DNA from: an uncultured Rickettsiales bacterium | GTDB lineage: Bacteria > Pseudomonadota > Alphaproteobacteria > Rs-D84 | DNA: 33,865 nt | Reading direction: 5' to 3' | NCBI GenBank assembly: GCA_900549365.1 | Contig: UROD01000003.1 | Coordinates: 1-33,865 of the forward strand | Shown here: positions 23,465 through 31,277 of the stretch, in pieces | Numbering within the stretch: position 1 is the first letter of the stretch | Layout of the letters: the number at the start of each line of letters is the position of its first letter | Position numbers and translations under genes: made by a program | The notes under the pieces: model-generated | What the model was told of the DNA's origin: nothing | What the model saw: only the letters and a program-made list of their open reading frames with translations | Database searches by the model: none

Positions 23465-24433
23465 ATGCAAGAAAAAGTTATTTTTGTTTTCCCCGGTCAG
23501 GGCGCACAGTATGTTGGCATGGGCAAAGATTTGTTTAATGAATTTGCCGTTGCGCGTTATACATTTCAAGAAATTTCAGATATTGCCCATCGTGATGTCG
23601 CAGATATATGTTTTAATGGTGCGGAATCTGAACTGAATAAACCAGAAAATACGTCGCTGGGAACTTTTGCGCATTCTGTTGCAATCGCCAGAATAGTTGA
23701 GGCAGAATTTGGTCGCCCGTTGTATCAAGTGGGCTATGCCATGGCGGGGCATTCGATGGGGCAATATTCTGCATTGCATTGTGTTGGGTCGCTGTCGTTT
23801 GCAGATGCGGCGCGATTGCTGGCTGCGCGCAGTTCGTATATGTCTATGACTGATAAAAATGGCGGCGGTATGATTTGCATTGTTGGATTAAATCGTGATG
23901 CCGTCGAAAAATGTTTGATTGCTGCAAATGGTCATGGGTATGCGGCGATATCAAATCATAATGCGCGCGATCAATTTATTATCAGTGGCCAAAATGCTGC
24001 GTTGGACGCGGTATTGGTTGCGGCACAAAATTCTGGGGCACGTTTAGCCAAACGGTTAAATGTATCTGTGCCGGCGCATTGTGAACTGATGCGTGATGCG
24101 GGACATATGTTGCGCGCACGTCTGGAAGAAACGCCAATATCTGCACCTAAAACAAATTGGTTTTCGAATCAAACTGCCACGTTTATGAGTAATCCATTAG
24201 ATGTTCGTGATGCGCTGGCTGACCAGATGACGCACGGTGTACGTTGGCTGGAAATTATGGAACAATTTCCGACGTATTCAATTACGCAATCTTATGAATT
24301 GGGGCCAGGGGCGGTGTTGTCCAGATTGATAAAACGTGCGGGCGTCGGATGTCAGTCCAGTGCAACAGATAATGTTGCGGGTGTGCGCAAGATGCTGGAC
24401 GCGTTGGCGGCGGGGTTAAATCACGCGCGGTAA
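23465..24433 (+). CDS. fabD: Malonyl-CoA:ACP transacylase FabD
   Basis: This 322-residue enzyme loads malonyl groups onto acyl carrier protein for fatty-acid synthesis. The start 'MQEKVIFVFPGQGAQYVGMG' and the nucleophile elbow GHSMGQ (Ser97) are clear; the residue after the elbow is Gln where most FabD have Glu. The second catalytic His stands in 'VSVPAHCELM'. Length (about 310-320) is normal. It is separate from other fab genes here, with its own promoter, and it converges on rarA, the stops being only 2 bases apart with no terminator between them. Confidence 0.93.
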   Translation: MQEKVIFVFPGQGAQYVGMGKDLFNEFAVARYTFQEISDIAHRDVADICFNGAESELNKPENTSLGTFAHSVAIARIVEAEFGRPLYQVGYAMAGHSMGQYSALHCVGSLSFADAARLLAARSSYMSMTDKNGGGMICIVGLNRDAVEKCLIAANGHGYAAISNHNARDQFIISGQNAALDAVLVAAQNSGARLAKRLNVSVPAHCELMRDAGHMLRARLEETPISAPKTNWFSNQTATFMSNPLDVRDALADQMTHGVRWLEIMEQFPTYSITQSYELGPGAVLSRLIKRAGVGCQSSATDNVAGVRKMLDALAAGLNHAR

Positions 24434-24435
24434 TT

Positions 24436-25719
24436 TTATTTTTTAGATGAATTTATTTTTTCACGCAATGCGTCCCAGTAATCCAGACGCTTTTTAATTT
24501 CACGTTCAAATCCACGTTCCACAGGGGTATAAAATTTTTGCCGCGGCATAGATTCAGGAAAACAATTTTGGCCTGAAAATCCAGATGCCGTATCAGGTTC
24601 ATAAATATATCCCGCGCCATATCCCATGTTTTTCATCAATTTTGTTGGTGCATTCAAAATGTTTTTTGGTGGTGGAACGCTGCCTGTGGCACGCGCGGCG
24701 GCATACGCCGCATTTTGTGCGCGGTAATTTCCAATGCTTTTTGGTGCAGTGCCTAAATAGATTACCAATTCAGTCAGGGCTAAATCCCCCTCTGGACTGC
24801 CCATGCGTTCGTACAGTTGCCATGCAGACAACGCCACCTGCATTGCGTTTGGATCGGCCAGACCAACGTCTTCCATTGCAAAACGCGCCAGCCGCCTGAA
24901 CAGGTACATTGGGTCTTGGCCTGATGTCATCATACGCGCCGTCCAATACAGCGCCGCATCAGTATCTGATGCACGCAATGATTTATGTACCGCAGAAATC
25001 AGGTTATAGTGTTCGTCCCCAGATTTGTCCGACAAGGGTGCACGCTTTTGTATTACGGAATCCAACGCATCAGGGTTCAGTTCTGTTTTGAAATTTGCAT
25101 TTATCAGATATTCGATTGTGTTCAGCAAAAATCGCGCGTCGCCATCAGAAATATCAGCCAGATGATTACGAGCATCTTCGTTCAAAGGCAATTTTTTATC
25201 TGTAAATTTTTCGGCGCGATTTATCAATTCCATTAAATCATCGTGCGATAATCCCGCCAATACCCCAACATGACAACGCGACAGTAACGCGTTGTTCAAA
25301 TTAAAACTGGGGTTTTCGGTGGTTGCACCCATGAATACGACAGTGCCATCTTCTAGATAGGGCAACAATGTGTCTTGTTGGGTTTTGTTAAACCGATGAA
25401 TTTCATCAATGAATAATAAAGTATTCCGCCCCAAATTGCGGTTTAGTTTTGCCGTTTCCATTGCCTTTTTTATATCTGCGGTACCAGAAAATACCGCCGA
25501 CATTGGCACGAAATCCATATCCACAGAATTTGCCAATGCGCGTGCAATCGTTGTTTTGCCGCACCCCGGGGGCCCCCATAAAATCAGATTGGACAATTTA
25601 TGATTATCAACCATGCGTCGTACCAGCCCGTTTTCGCCCAACAGTTGGGTTTGACCGATAACTTCGTCAATCGTGCGTGGGCGCATTAAATCTGCAAGAG
25701 GTCTGGTTTCGTTGGACAT
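24436..25719 (-). CDS. rarA: Replication-associated AAA+ ATPase RarA (MgsA)
   Basis: The 427-residue clamp-loader-like protein acts at stalled forks and single-stranded DNA ends. It has 'RPRTIDEVIGQTQLLG' at the N-terminus, Walker A GPPGCGKT at 49-56, Walker B/sensor region 'LLFIDEIHRFNKTQQD', and sensor 1 'FMGATTENPSF'. The C-terminal tetramerisation domain includes 'LYWTARMMTSGQDPMYLFRRL' in two parts and the late 'FYTPVERGFEREIKKRLDYW'. Length is typical. It diverges from the mucR-like gene, and a TAAAAT lies 6 bases before its ATG, so it too may have little or no leader. Confidence 0.95.
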   Translation of the reverse strand: MSNETRPLADLMRPRTIDEVIGQTQLLGENGLVRRMVDNHKLSNLILWGPPGCGKTTIARALANSVDMDFVPMSAVFSGTADIKKAMETAKLNRNLGRNTLLFIDEIHRFNKTQQDTLLPYLEDGTVVFMGATTENPSFNLNNALLSRCHVGVLAGLSHDDLMELINRAEKFTDKKLPLNEDARNHLADISDGDARFLLNTIEYLINANFKTELNPDALDSVIQKRAPLSDKSGDEHYNLISAVHKSLRASDTDAALYWTARMMTSGQDPMYLFRRLARFAMEDVGLADPNAMQVALSAWQLYERMGSPEGDLALTELVIYLGTAPKSIGNYRAQNAAYAAARATGSVPPPKNILNAPTKLMKNMGYGAGYIYEPDTASGFSGQNCFPESMPRQKFYTPVERGFEREIKKRLDYWDALREKINSSKK

Positions 25720-25758
25720 AATTATATTTTACTTTGATTTTATTTACGGTTTATTTTG

Positions 25759-25767
25759 TGGTATAAT
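25759..25767 (+). promoter_or_regulatory. Promoter of the mucR-like operon, extended -10
   Basis: TGGTATAAT is identical to the elements ahead of typA and the first barrel gene. Transcription would begin near 25774, leaving about 24 bases with AAGGGG before the TTG start. Confidence 0.55.
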
Positions 25768-25797
25768 GATTGTATTAGAAAAAAGGGGCTTTATCAA

Positions 25798-26172
25798 TTG
25801 GTAAATGATAATAAAAATTCTGAATTTACATTGGCTGTTGCAAATTTGGCTGCGGCGGCGATGGCATCTAATCCAGAACTGACCATGGCTGCGGCGGTTG
25901 CATCTGCGCGCGAAACATTGCGTGGGGCGTCTGTGTCGTCACGCCAGATTGCAGATTCCGTGCGCCCAGACAAAATTCAATGTCTGGAAGATGGCACATG
26001 GCATGTGATGTTGCGTCGCTATATTCGTCGTAAATTTAATCTGACGCCAGAGGCCTATCGTGCAAAGTGGGGGTTGCCTGCGGACTATCCGTTTGTTGCG
26101 CCGAATTATGCAATGCGTCGGTCAAAAATTGCCAAAAAGACAGGTCTGGGCAAATCAAAGCAAGGGAAATAA
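25798..26172 (+). CDS. Ros/MucR-family regulator lacking zinc-binding histidines
   Basis: This 124-residue DNA-binding protein has the Ros/MucR hallmark 'CLEDG ... NLTPEAYRAKWGLPADYPFVAPNYAMRRSKIAKK'. These regulators bind AT-rich DNA and silence surface, motility and envelope genes in alphaproteobacteria. In zinc-binding members the block after CLEDG carries two His ('KRH..xxH'). Here they read RRY and RRK, so only the Cys remains and zinc is unlikely to be held, as in the zinc-free Mesorhizobium homologues. The start is a TTG with AAGGGG nine bases upstream; no in-frame ATG exists near it. It leads an operon with a lysozyme-like and a ybeY-lnt gene. Confidence 0.85.
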   Translation: MVNDNKNSEFTLAVANLAAAAMASNPELTMAAAVASARETLRGASVSSRQIADSVRPDKIQCLEDGTWHVMLRRYIRRKFNLTPEAYRAKWGLPADYPFVAPNYAMRRSKIAKKTGLGKSKQGK

Positions 26173-26173
26173 T

Positions 26174-28111
26174 ATGTCGGAAAAATTTAGAAAAATTGTA
26201 CGCACCCCCGAAGAAGCCGCCGCCAAGTTACGTAGAAAAATTGGCGCAACGCGTCCAACGGATTTTGTGCGTGCACGCACCGATGGTGATAAATTGAATG
26301 CTGGTGCGGTTGCCGGCATTGCGGCATTGGGGACAGCAAAATGGTCGGCATGGTTGGCGGCAGGTGGCGCGCAATTTATGTTGTGGTTGACGCGTGTGGC
26401 GGCATTGGACAATTCTATTTTGCGGCATATGGAAAAATCGGGTGCAGCAAAAGATGTGACACTGAACAAGGACGGTACAGAAAACAAACTGTCTAAATTC
26501 AGAAAAAAGAACCCGAATTTTGTTGCGCATTTGAAATGGTATTTTGCGTTATCACTCTTGGCGGGGGCAGGTGCGGTCACGATGAAATATGGCCCAGAAA
26601 TTGCAGAATCTGTCCAAGAACGGCGCGCAGAACGCGAAGCAGAAGAATTGCGTCGCGGGACATATGCCGCGTATTTGGATAAAATGCAGAGTATAACACC
26701 ATTCTTGATTGCAGACCTGATTGCCAAAGAGGGGATTCATGTTGATGACAATGGTATGCATATACCATACAAAGATTCACGTGGCATTTGGACGATTGGG
26801 TTTGGCTCAACAATGTTGAAAGATAAAACGCCTGTGACAAAAAAAACAAAACCAATCACAAACGAAGAAGCGTACGAATTGGCGCGCTGGCATTTAGAGG
26901 CAGGCGAAACGTATTTTATCATGTACTGTTATGATGTGGCCATGCCAGATGTTGACATTTCAACGACTGAACGTGCGCTGGGGACGGGCTCAATTGTGTA
27001 TAATTCGTATTCTAAATTGATTGAAAATCCAAAGGCCAGAAATACCCGTGAACGTTTTGCGGCGTTGCGTGCGGATTTTGATGAATTTGGTTATGCAACC
27101 CCAGACAGTTTGATTTTGAAACGCTTTGCCCAGTACCCTGTGCTGGAAAAAGATGAAACGTCGTTTGGGCGTCAATGGCTGCATGGTGGAACGACCGATG
27201 CGTTGGGGGATAAACTGGGCGGATTCTTGGCCGGTGGTCGTGGTGTGCAATGGCGTCGCTGGTTAGAGGCGGGTCTGTTCACTGGTGATATTACGCCAAA
27301 TATGTTGTTGGATTGTCCGGTAAACGGTATGTATGAATTTTACAGATGTATGGATGAAAACAAAGATGCATTCTTTATTGGTAATAATTCAGAAAATCGT
27401 CGTGTTAATCGTGATACATATGCCAAATTTTATAAATGGCTGGAAAATCCTGTGAATAAAAAAGGGCTGTCGTTGGCGCGATGGAAAAAGATTAGCGATT
27501 ATCTGCCGCCTGATATTGTGGAACTGTGTCGCGGGGGAAAATGCGAACTGGGTAATCGCGAAATTGCACAACATATACCAACGCTGGATACAGAAATCGG
27601 CAATACAGACAATATCGCGGTCAAGACGTATGTTTTGGAATATGACGAATTATATGCTGATGCGATTTCTTCGTACAAGGCAGGGGACTTTGCGGCAGCG
27701 GCGGAAAAATACACAAATATGTTGTCACTGTATCCGAACAATGCGTTGTTGCGAAATGATTTGGCGGCGACGTACAATAAATTGGGTATGTACAATGATG
27801 CTATTACACAGGTGCGTGAAATTGTTCACCGTATTGGGGACAAAGGGCAATATGCGGCGGCGTACTATAATGCTGGGTTTGCGTATGAAAAACTGGGTAA
27901 TCTGCAAAAAGCGTTGGCAAATTATAAACTGGCACTGGCAAATGGTAATCGTCGTGTACAGCGTGATATAACGCGTGTGCGCGAAAATATGAACAATGTA
28001 ACAAAAACAAGCAAGCGCGTTGCATTTATCGGGGCAAAAGAAAAATTGCAAAATAAATCACGTGGCGATTTGTTGGTGTATGGTATTGAACACAAAGGTA
28101 ATATGGCATGA
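26174..28111 (+). CDS. Membrane-anchored GH24 lysozyme-like protein with C-terminal TPR
   Basis: A 645-residue protein: hydrophobic segments at about 43-76 and 121-138, a charged stretch (about 147-162), then a phage-lysozyme-like domain (about 178-372). Putative catalytic E186 (in IAKEG), D201 (in PYKDSRG) and T207 (in TIGFGST) keep the Glu-Asp-Thr order of T4 lysozyme, with six extra residues between the first two. 'WRRWLEAGLFTG' (360-371) matches the family's closing RR..E..L block. TPR-like repeats fill about 493-590 ('AAYYNAGFAYEKLGNLQKAL' and neighbours). It probably trims peptidoglycan while binding a partner. It starts 1 base after the mucR-like stop and overlaps the next gene by ATGA. 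Confidence 0.75.
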   Translation: MSEKFRKIVRTPEEAAAKLRRKIGATRPTDFVRARTDGDKLNAGAVAGIAALGTAKWSAWLAAGGAQFMLWLTRVAALDNSILRHMEKSGAAKDVTLNKDGTENKLSKFRKKNPNFVAHLKWYFALSLLAGAGAVTMKYGPEIAESVQERRAEREAEELRRGTYAAYLDKMQSITPFLIADLIAKEGIHVDDNGMHIPYKDSRGIWTIGFGSTMLKDKTPVTKKTKPITNEEAYELARWHLEAGETYFIMYCYDVAMPDVDISTTERALGTGSIVYNSYSKLIENPKARNTRERFAALRADFDEFGYATPDSLILKRFAQYPVLEKDETSFGRQWLHGGTTDALGDKLGGFLAGGRGVQWRRWLEAGLFTGDITPNMLLDCPVNGMYEFYRCMDENKDAFFIGNNSENRRVNRDTYAKFYKWLENPVNKKGLSLARWKKISDYLPPDIVELCRGGKCELGNREIAQHIPTLDTEIGNTDNIAVKTYVLEYDELYADAISSYKAGDFAAAAEKYTNMLSLYPNNALLRNDLAATYNKLGMYNDAITQVREIVHRIGDKGQYAAAYYNAGFAYEKLGNLQKALANYKLALANGNRRVQRDITRVRENMNNVTKTSKRVAFIGAKEKLQNKSRGDLLVYGIEHKGNMA

Positions 28112-30114
28112 AGGTCTGGGTAAACTATAACGATAACCGTTGGAAAAAATATAAAATTGATTTTGAAAAAATCGCGTGCATGGCGGCAGGCCCTGCATAC
28201 AAGGATTCAGAGGTGTCGATTACACTGACCAATGATGATGAAATTCATGCCTTGAATCGTCAGTGGCGCGGCATTGATAAACCGACAAATGTTTTGTCGT
28301 TTGAACTGGGCGATCCAATGTTATTGGGGGATATATATATATCATTGGATACCGTTGCGCGTCAGGCAGCAGATGCAAAAATATCTGTGGCAGAACATAC
28401 CGCGCATATGGTTGTGCATGGTACTTTACATTTAATGGGGTATGACCATATTACGGATGCGCAGGCCACAGAAATGGAATCTTTGGAAATAAAAATAATG
28501 AAACGTTTGGGTTATAAAAATCCATATGCAGACGAATCGACGCCAGTATGCAACAGCGAAAAATGTTGTGTCGGCAGTCGGCTGATTTCTTTTTTAGAAA
28601 AATTCAAAATTCGTAAAAATAGTGTTATGCAATATGTTGCGATGGCGGTGCTGGGTGTGGCGGCGTCATTTGGTTTTGCACCATTTAATATGTGGTGGTT
28701 GACGGTTATTTCCATTGGTGCGGCATACTGTCTGATGGTGCGTGCAGCGAATGATTGCGATGGGGTGGGGCGGCTGTGGTTGCGCGCGATACCATTTGGC
28801 GCGACATACAGTGTATCTATGTTTTGGTGGACACTGCATTCCATATACGTTGTGCCAGAATTGGCGGTGCAATTTGCAATTTGGACATTGCCGGCGTTGT
28901 TGGGATTGGCGTTATTTGGGGCGGTTGTGTTTGTGTGGCCGTTTGTTTTTGCAATCCGTACGCGCGTGGCGTCTGGTGCACGTCCGTTTGTGTTTGCGGG
29001 ACTGTGGACGTTGGTGTTGTGGTTGCGTGAATGGGTGTGTACTGGATTCCCATGGAACCCAATTGCAAATATCACATTGCCGATGCCGATTGTTGCAAAT
29101 TCTATGTCGTTGTGGGGTGCGTTGGGGCTGACGTTTGTGGTGACAGGTTTAATTGTGGCCATAGTTGAATTTTTGCGTAATCGCAAAATATTTCTGCCAA
29201 TGATTATTTTTATAATTCTGGCCGTATGTGGCGGTGTGGTTGGTGCGCGTAACATTGCACTGTCAAATGCAGATGCGGCCAATGATGCGATAATGATACG
29301 CGTTGTTCAGCCGGCGCGGTCACAATCGGACAAAATTTCGTATTCGTCGCGCAATGACAGAATTGCCCGCGCGGTTGAAAATGTGCGCAATTTGGTGTCG
29401 TTGTCAGATGGGGCAACCGCGCCAGATTTAATTGTTTTTCCAGAAACAACATATCCGTTTGCGATTGTGCCAAACGATACATTGGAAATGGCGGCGCAAT
29501 TATCAAGACCAATTATTATTGGCGCAACGTACGCCCCCGCATCGGGTGCATATAATTCAATGATTGTTGCAGACGCAGATGGTGCGGTGCGTGATATATA
29601 TAATAAATCGCACCTTGTTCCATTTGGAGAATACAGTCCGTTTGGTATTATGCCGTCGCCGGCAAACCTGACAGCGGGCGCTGGCGCGACAACAATTACG
29701 GTCAATACCGCACATGGTGATTTTACATTTGCGCCGGCAATTTGTTATGAAATTGTGTTTTCAGATGCGCTGGTGCCGCGTAATGCGACGCCGAATGCAA
29801 TTATCAATATAACGAATGATACTTGGTTTGGTGCGACACCTGGGACGTATCAACATTTAGATATGGTGCGTCGTTATGCAATTGAAAGTGGGCTGCCTGT
29901 TATTCGTGCAAATTATTCTGGCATCAGTGCGTTTATCGGTGCAAATGGCGAAATAATTTCATCGTTGGATATTGGTGTTGCTGGCACGGTTGATGGGTTT
30001 GTATGGGGCGCGCATATGACGCCGTATCGTGCGATTGGTCGCAATGGCTGGTTGATAATCATATTGGTATTTGCGAACGTAGCGTCATTATTATTTAACA
30101 AAAAATACCGGTAA
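28108..30114 (+). CDS. Fusion of endoribonuclease YbeY and apolipoprotein N-acyltransferase Lnt
   Basis: A single 668-residue frame. Residues 1-140 are YbeY, the rRNA-maturation RNase, with its zinc triad H104, H108, H114 in HGTLHLMGYDH. A linker of about 35 residues holds four Cys (C148, C153, C154 and nearby). From residue 174 on it is Lnt: about six to eight membrane spans, TGFPWN at 312-317, and the nitrilase-type triad E446 (FPETTYP), K500 (YNKSHLVPFGEY) and C546 (AICYE), which transfers the third acyl chain to lipoproteins at the inner membrane. In many alphaproteobacteria ybeY, corC and lnt are consecutive genes; here the first and last appear joined and corC is absent. The stop codon forms the loop of the terminator. 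Confidence 0.9.
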   Translation: MKVWVNYNDNRWKKYKIDFEKIACMAAGPAYKDSEVSITLTNDDEIHALNRQWRGIDKPTNVLSFELGDPMLLGDIYISLDTVARQAADAKISVAEHTAHMVVHGTLHLMGYDHITDAQATEMESLEIKIMKRLGYKNPYADESTPVCNSEKCCVGSRLISFLEKFKIRKNSVMQYVAMAVLGVAASFGFAPFNMWWLTVISIGAAYCLMVRAANDCDGVGRLWLRAIPFGATYSVSMFWWTLHSIYVVPELAVQFAIWTLPALLGLALFGAVVFVWPFVFAIRTRVASGARPFVFAGLWTLVLWLREWVCTGFPWNPIANITLPMPIVANSMSLWGALGLTFVVTGLIVAIVEFLRNRKIFLPMIIFIILAVCGGVVGARNIALSNADAANDAIMIRVVQPARSQSDKISYSSRNDRIARAVENVRNLVSLSDGATAPDLIVFPETTYPFAIVPNDTLEMAAQLSRPIIIGATYAPASGAYNSMIVADADGAVRDIYNKSHLVPFGEYSPFGIMPSPANLTAGAGATTITVNTAHGDFTFAPAICYEIVFSDALVPRNATPNAIINITNDTWFGATPGTYQHLDMVRRYAIESGLPVIRANYSGISAFIGANGEIISSLDIGVAGTVDGFVWGAHMTPYRAIGRNGWLIIILVFANVASLLFNKKYR

Positions 30115-30127
30115 ACACCGGTATTTT
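30102..30127. terminator. Bidirectional terminator containing both stop codons
   Basis: AAAATACCGG (30102-30111) pairs with CCGGTATTTT (30118-30127); the six-base loop begins with the TAA stop of the ybeY-lnt fusion. The stop of the convergent RHH gene (30126-30128) overlaps the other end of the stem. Confidence 0.85.
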
Positions 30128-30323
30128 ATTTATAATTTTTCAAAATCCAAACACGGATTGCAGATGACAAATTTCGTGACCCGCGCGTGCGGTCAATCTG
30201 GTTTATAATTCCGCTGGGGGTCGTATTGCGCAATGCAGCAATTTCGTGCAGTGCGTCAACAAATTCATTTTCCAGTGAAATACTGGTGTGATGTCCCGAT
30301 AAAGATACAGATATTTTTTTCAT
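30126..30323 (-). CDS. Small ribbon-helix-helix protein (RHH_4-like)
   Basis: The 65-residue protein has 'TSISLENEFVDALHEIAALRNTTPSGIINQIDRTRG..NLSSAIRVWIL', the pattern of the alphaproteobacterial ribbon-helix-helix domain family: a beta strand SISLE, then two helices. These are putative DNA-binding proteins with few known targets. It is the last gene of the minus-strand cluster, 3 bases after the SUKH-like gene. It might regulate the cluster, which is inference. Confidence 0.8.
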   Translation of the reverse strand: MKKISVSLSGHHTSISLENEFVDALHEIAALRNTTPSGIINQIDRTRGSRNLSSAIRVWILKNYK

Positions 30324-30326
30324 GAA

Positions 30327-30767
30327 TTAAATTTTTCCTGCAATTAAACAGTCCTGCATTGCGCGCACGCCATCATCATATTTTCGCAGAACTGATAAAT
30401 TCAAATTGTCCAGCATAACGCATGTGCCAAAACTGTCAAATGCGAACCAAAACAAATCATTGCGTCCGAATATCGTCAATCCGCGCAGACGCGGATTGCA
30501 CGCCAATTCGCGGTTTAGATTCACAATGTCTGGAATTGGATAACGTGCGCCACGCGATACTTCGGTCGGGCCAAAGATATAACCAGAACCCAAATTTATT
30601 GCGCCAGCCGCGGCGTATAAATCAATCATAAATTTAGGCAACATTGCCGCGCGCATATTCTGCAACGCCATATTGGCCAGTATCAACGCATTATGTGGTG
30701 CGGGCGCAGATACAATTGCACCACGTGATTTCATTGCGGACAAAAATTCATCAATGGGTTGTGCCAT
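30327..30767 (-). CDS. SMI1/KNR4 (SUKH)-like protein
   Basis: This 146-residue protein has 'LPKFMIDLYAAAGAINLGSGYIFGPTEV' (about 43-70), then 'IPDIVNLNREL', 'LTIFGRNDLFWFAFDSFGTCVML' (about 97-119) and a last helix. This order (P.....Y...G....GYI.....EV ... N ... FG.....F.FD) resembles the SUKH/YrhA fold, whose members often neutralise nuclease toxins. No signal peptide is present. It follows the HNH-like gene by 3 bases with a GGAG site inside that gene's end. The fold is a judgement from pattern only; the immunity role is inference from fold and neighbour. Confidence 0.5.
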   Translation of the reverse strand: MAQPIDEFLSAMKSRGAIVSAPAPHNALILANMALQNMRAAMLPKFMIDLYAAAGAINLGSGYIFGPTEVSRGARYPIPDIVNLNRELACNPRLRGLTIFGRNDLFWFAFDSFGTCVMLDNLNLSVLRKYDDGVRAMQDCLIAGKI

Positions 30768-30770
30768 CGC

Positions 30771-31277
30771 TTACTCCATCCCACGGGATTGCGCCATTGC
30801 CGCGGCCAGTTGGGTCAATCTGTCTTCGGTTGCGTTGCCACCATCGCCACCACCGCCCATATGCGCGGGTACAAAAACTTTCTTTGATGGGTTGGGCAAC
30901 CAAACCATTTCATTGCCGGCTTGTTCAATAATAAATCTGTCCATATTGTGTGCGAATGGAAACGTCGCGCATAAAAACATATTGTCTGGCGAAATTGCAC
31001 CACCCCACGTCAGTGGTATGCGAAATCGCACGGACAGATTTTCAGGCATACGCGTTCCCATTATCAAGCCCATAAATTCGTTTTGGGTTAAATTCATAAA
31101 AGCCAAAGTGTCAACCGAATCGGTCAACGATTCCATAAACGTATGCACCGCGGATTTGTATCGCGCAAACCAATCCGCATCAACGTGCGTCACAACTGGA
31201 CGGTGACATATCAACGGAATGTCGTCCAGATTTAGTTCGCGTGCGCGGCGTTGCGCTGTATCTTGTGACCACTGCAT
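30771..31277 (-). CDS. 168-residue protein with degenerate HNH-like motif
   Basis: I do not recognise the whole protein. Residues 77-110 ('MPENLSVRFRIPLTWGGAI', 'PDNMFLCATFPFAH') follow the spacing of HNH/ENDO VII nucleases, typically 'lP..m.vHH..PL..GG.n...N.......H'. The two catalytic His before the PL are replaced by R84 and F85, so nuclease activity is doubtful. A Gly-rich stretch (HMGGGGDGG, about 139-147) leads to a short C-terminal helix. No signal peptide. Its ATG overlaps the stop of the upstream membrane-protein gene (TAATG), and a SUKH-like gene follows, which suggests a toxin/immunity-derived module. That reading is uncertain. Confidence 0.5.
   Translation of the reverse strand: MQWSQDTAQRRARELNLDDIPLICHRPVVTHVDADWFARYKSAVHTFMESLTDSVDTLAFMNLTQNEFMGLIMGTRMPENLSVRFRIPLTWGGAISPDNMFLCATFPFAHNMDRFIIEQAGNEMVWLPNPSKKVFVPAHMGGGGDGGNATEDRLTQLAAAMAQSRGME

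Noticed and set aside
24431..24438. Terminator between fabD and rarA
   Set aside because: The two stops are 2 bases apart and no stem with T-run is visible on either strand.
28618..28640. Separate lnt start at the internal ATG near residue 174 of the fusion
   Set aside because: No ribosome site or promoter precedes it, and no stop separates the domains, so a single protein is the simpler reading. Internal initiation is not excluded.
28512..29282. 256-codon frame antisense to the ybeY-lnt fusion
   Set aside because: Asn/Thr-rich shadow of membrane-span codons with no supporting signals.
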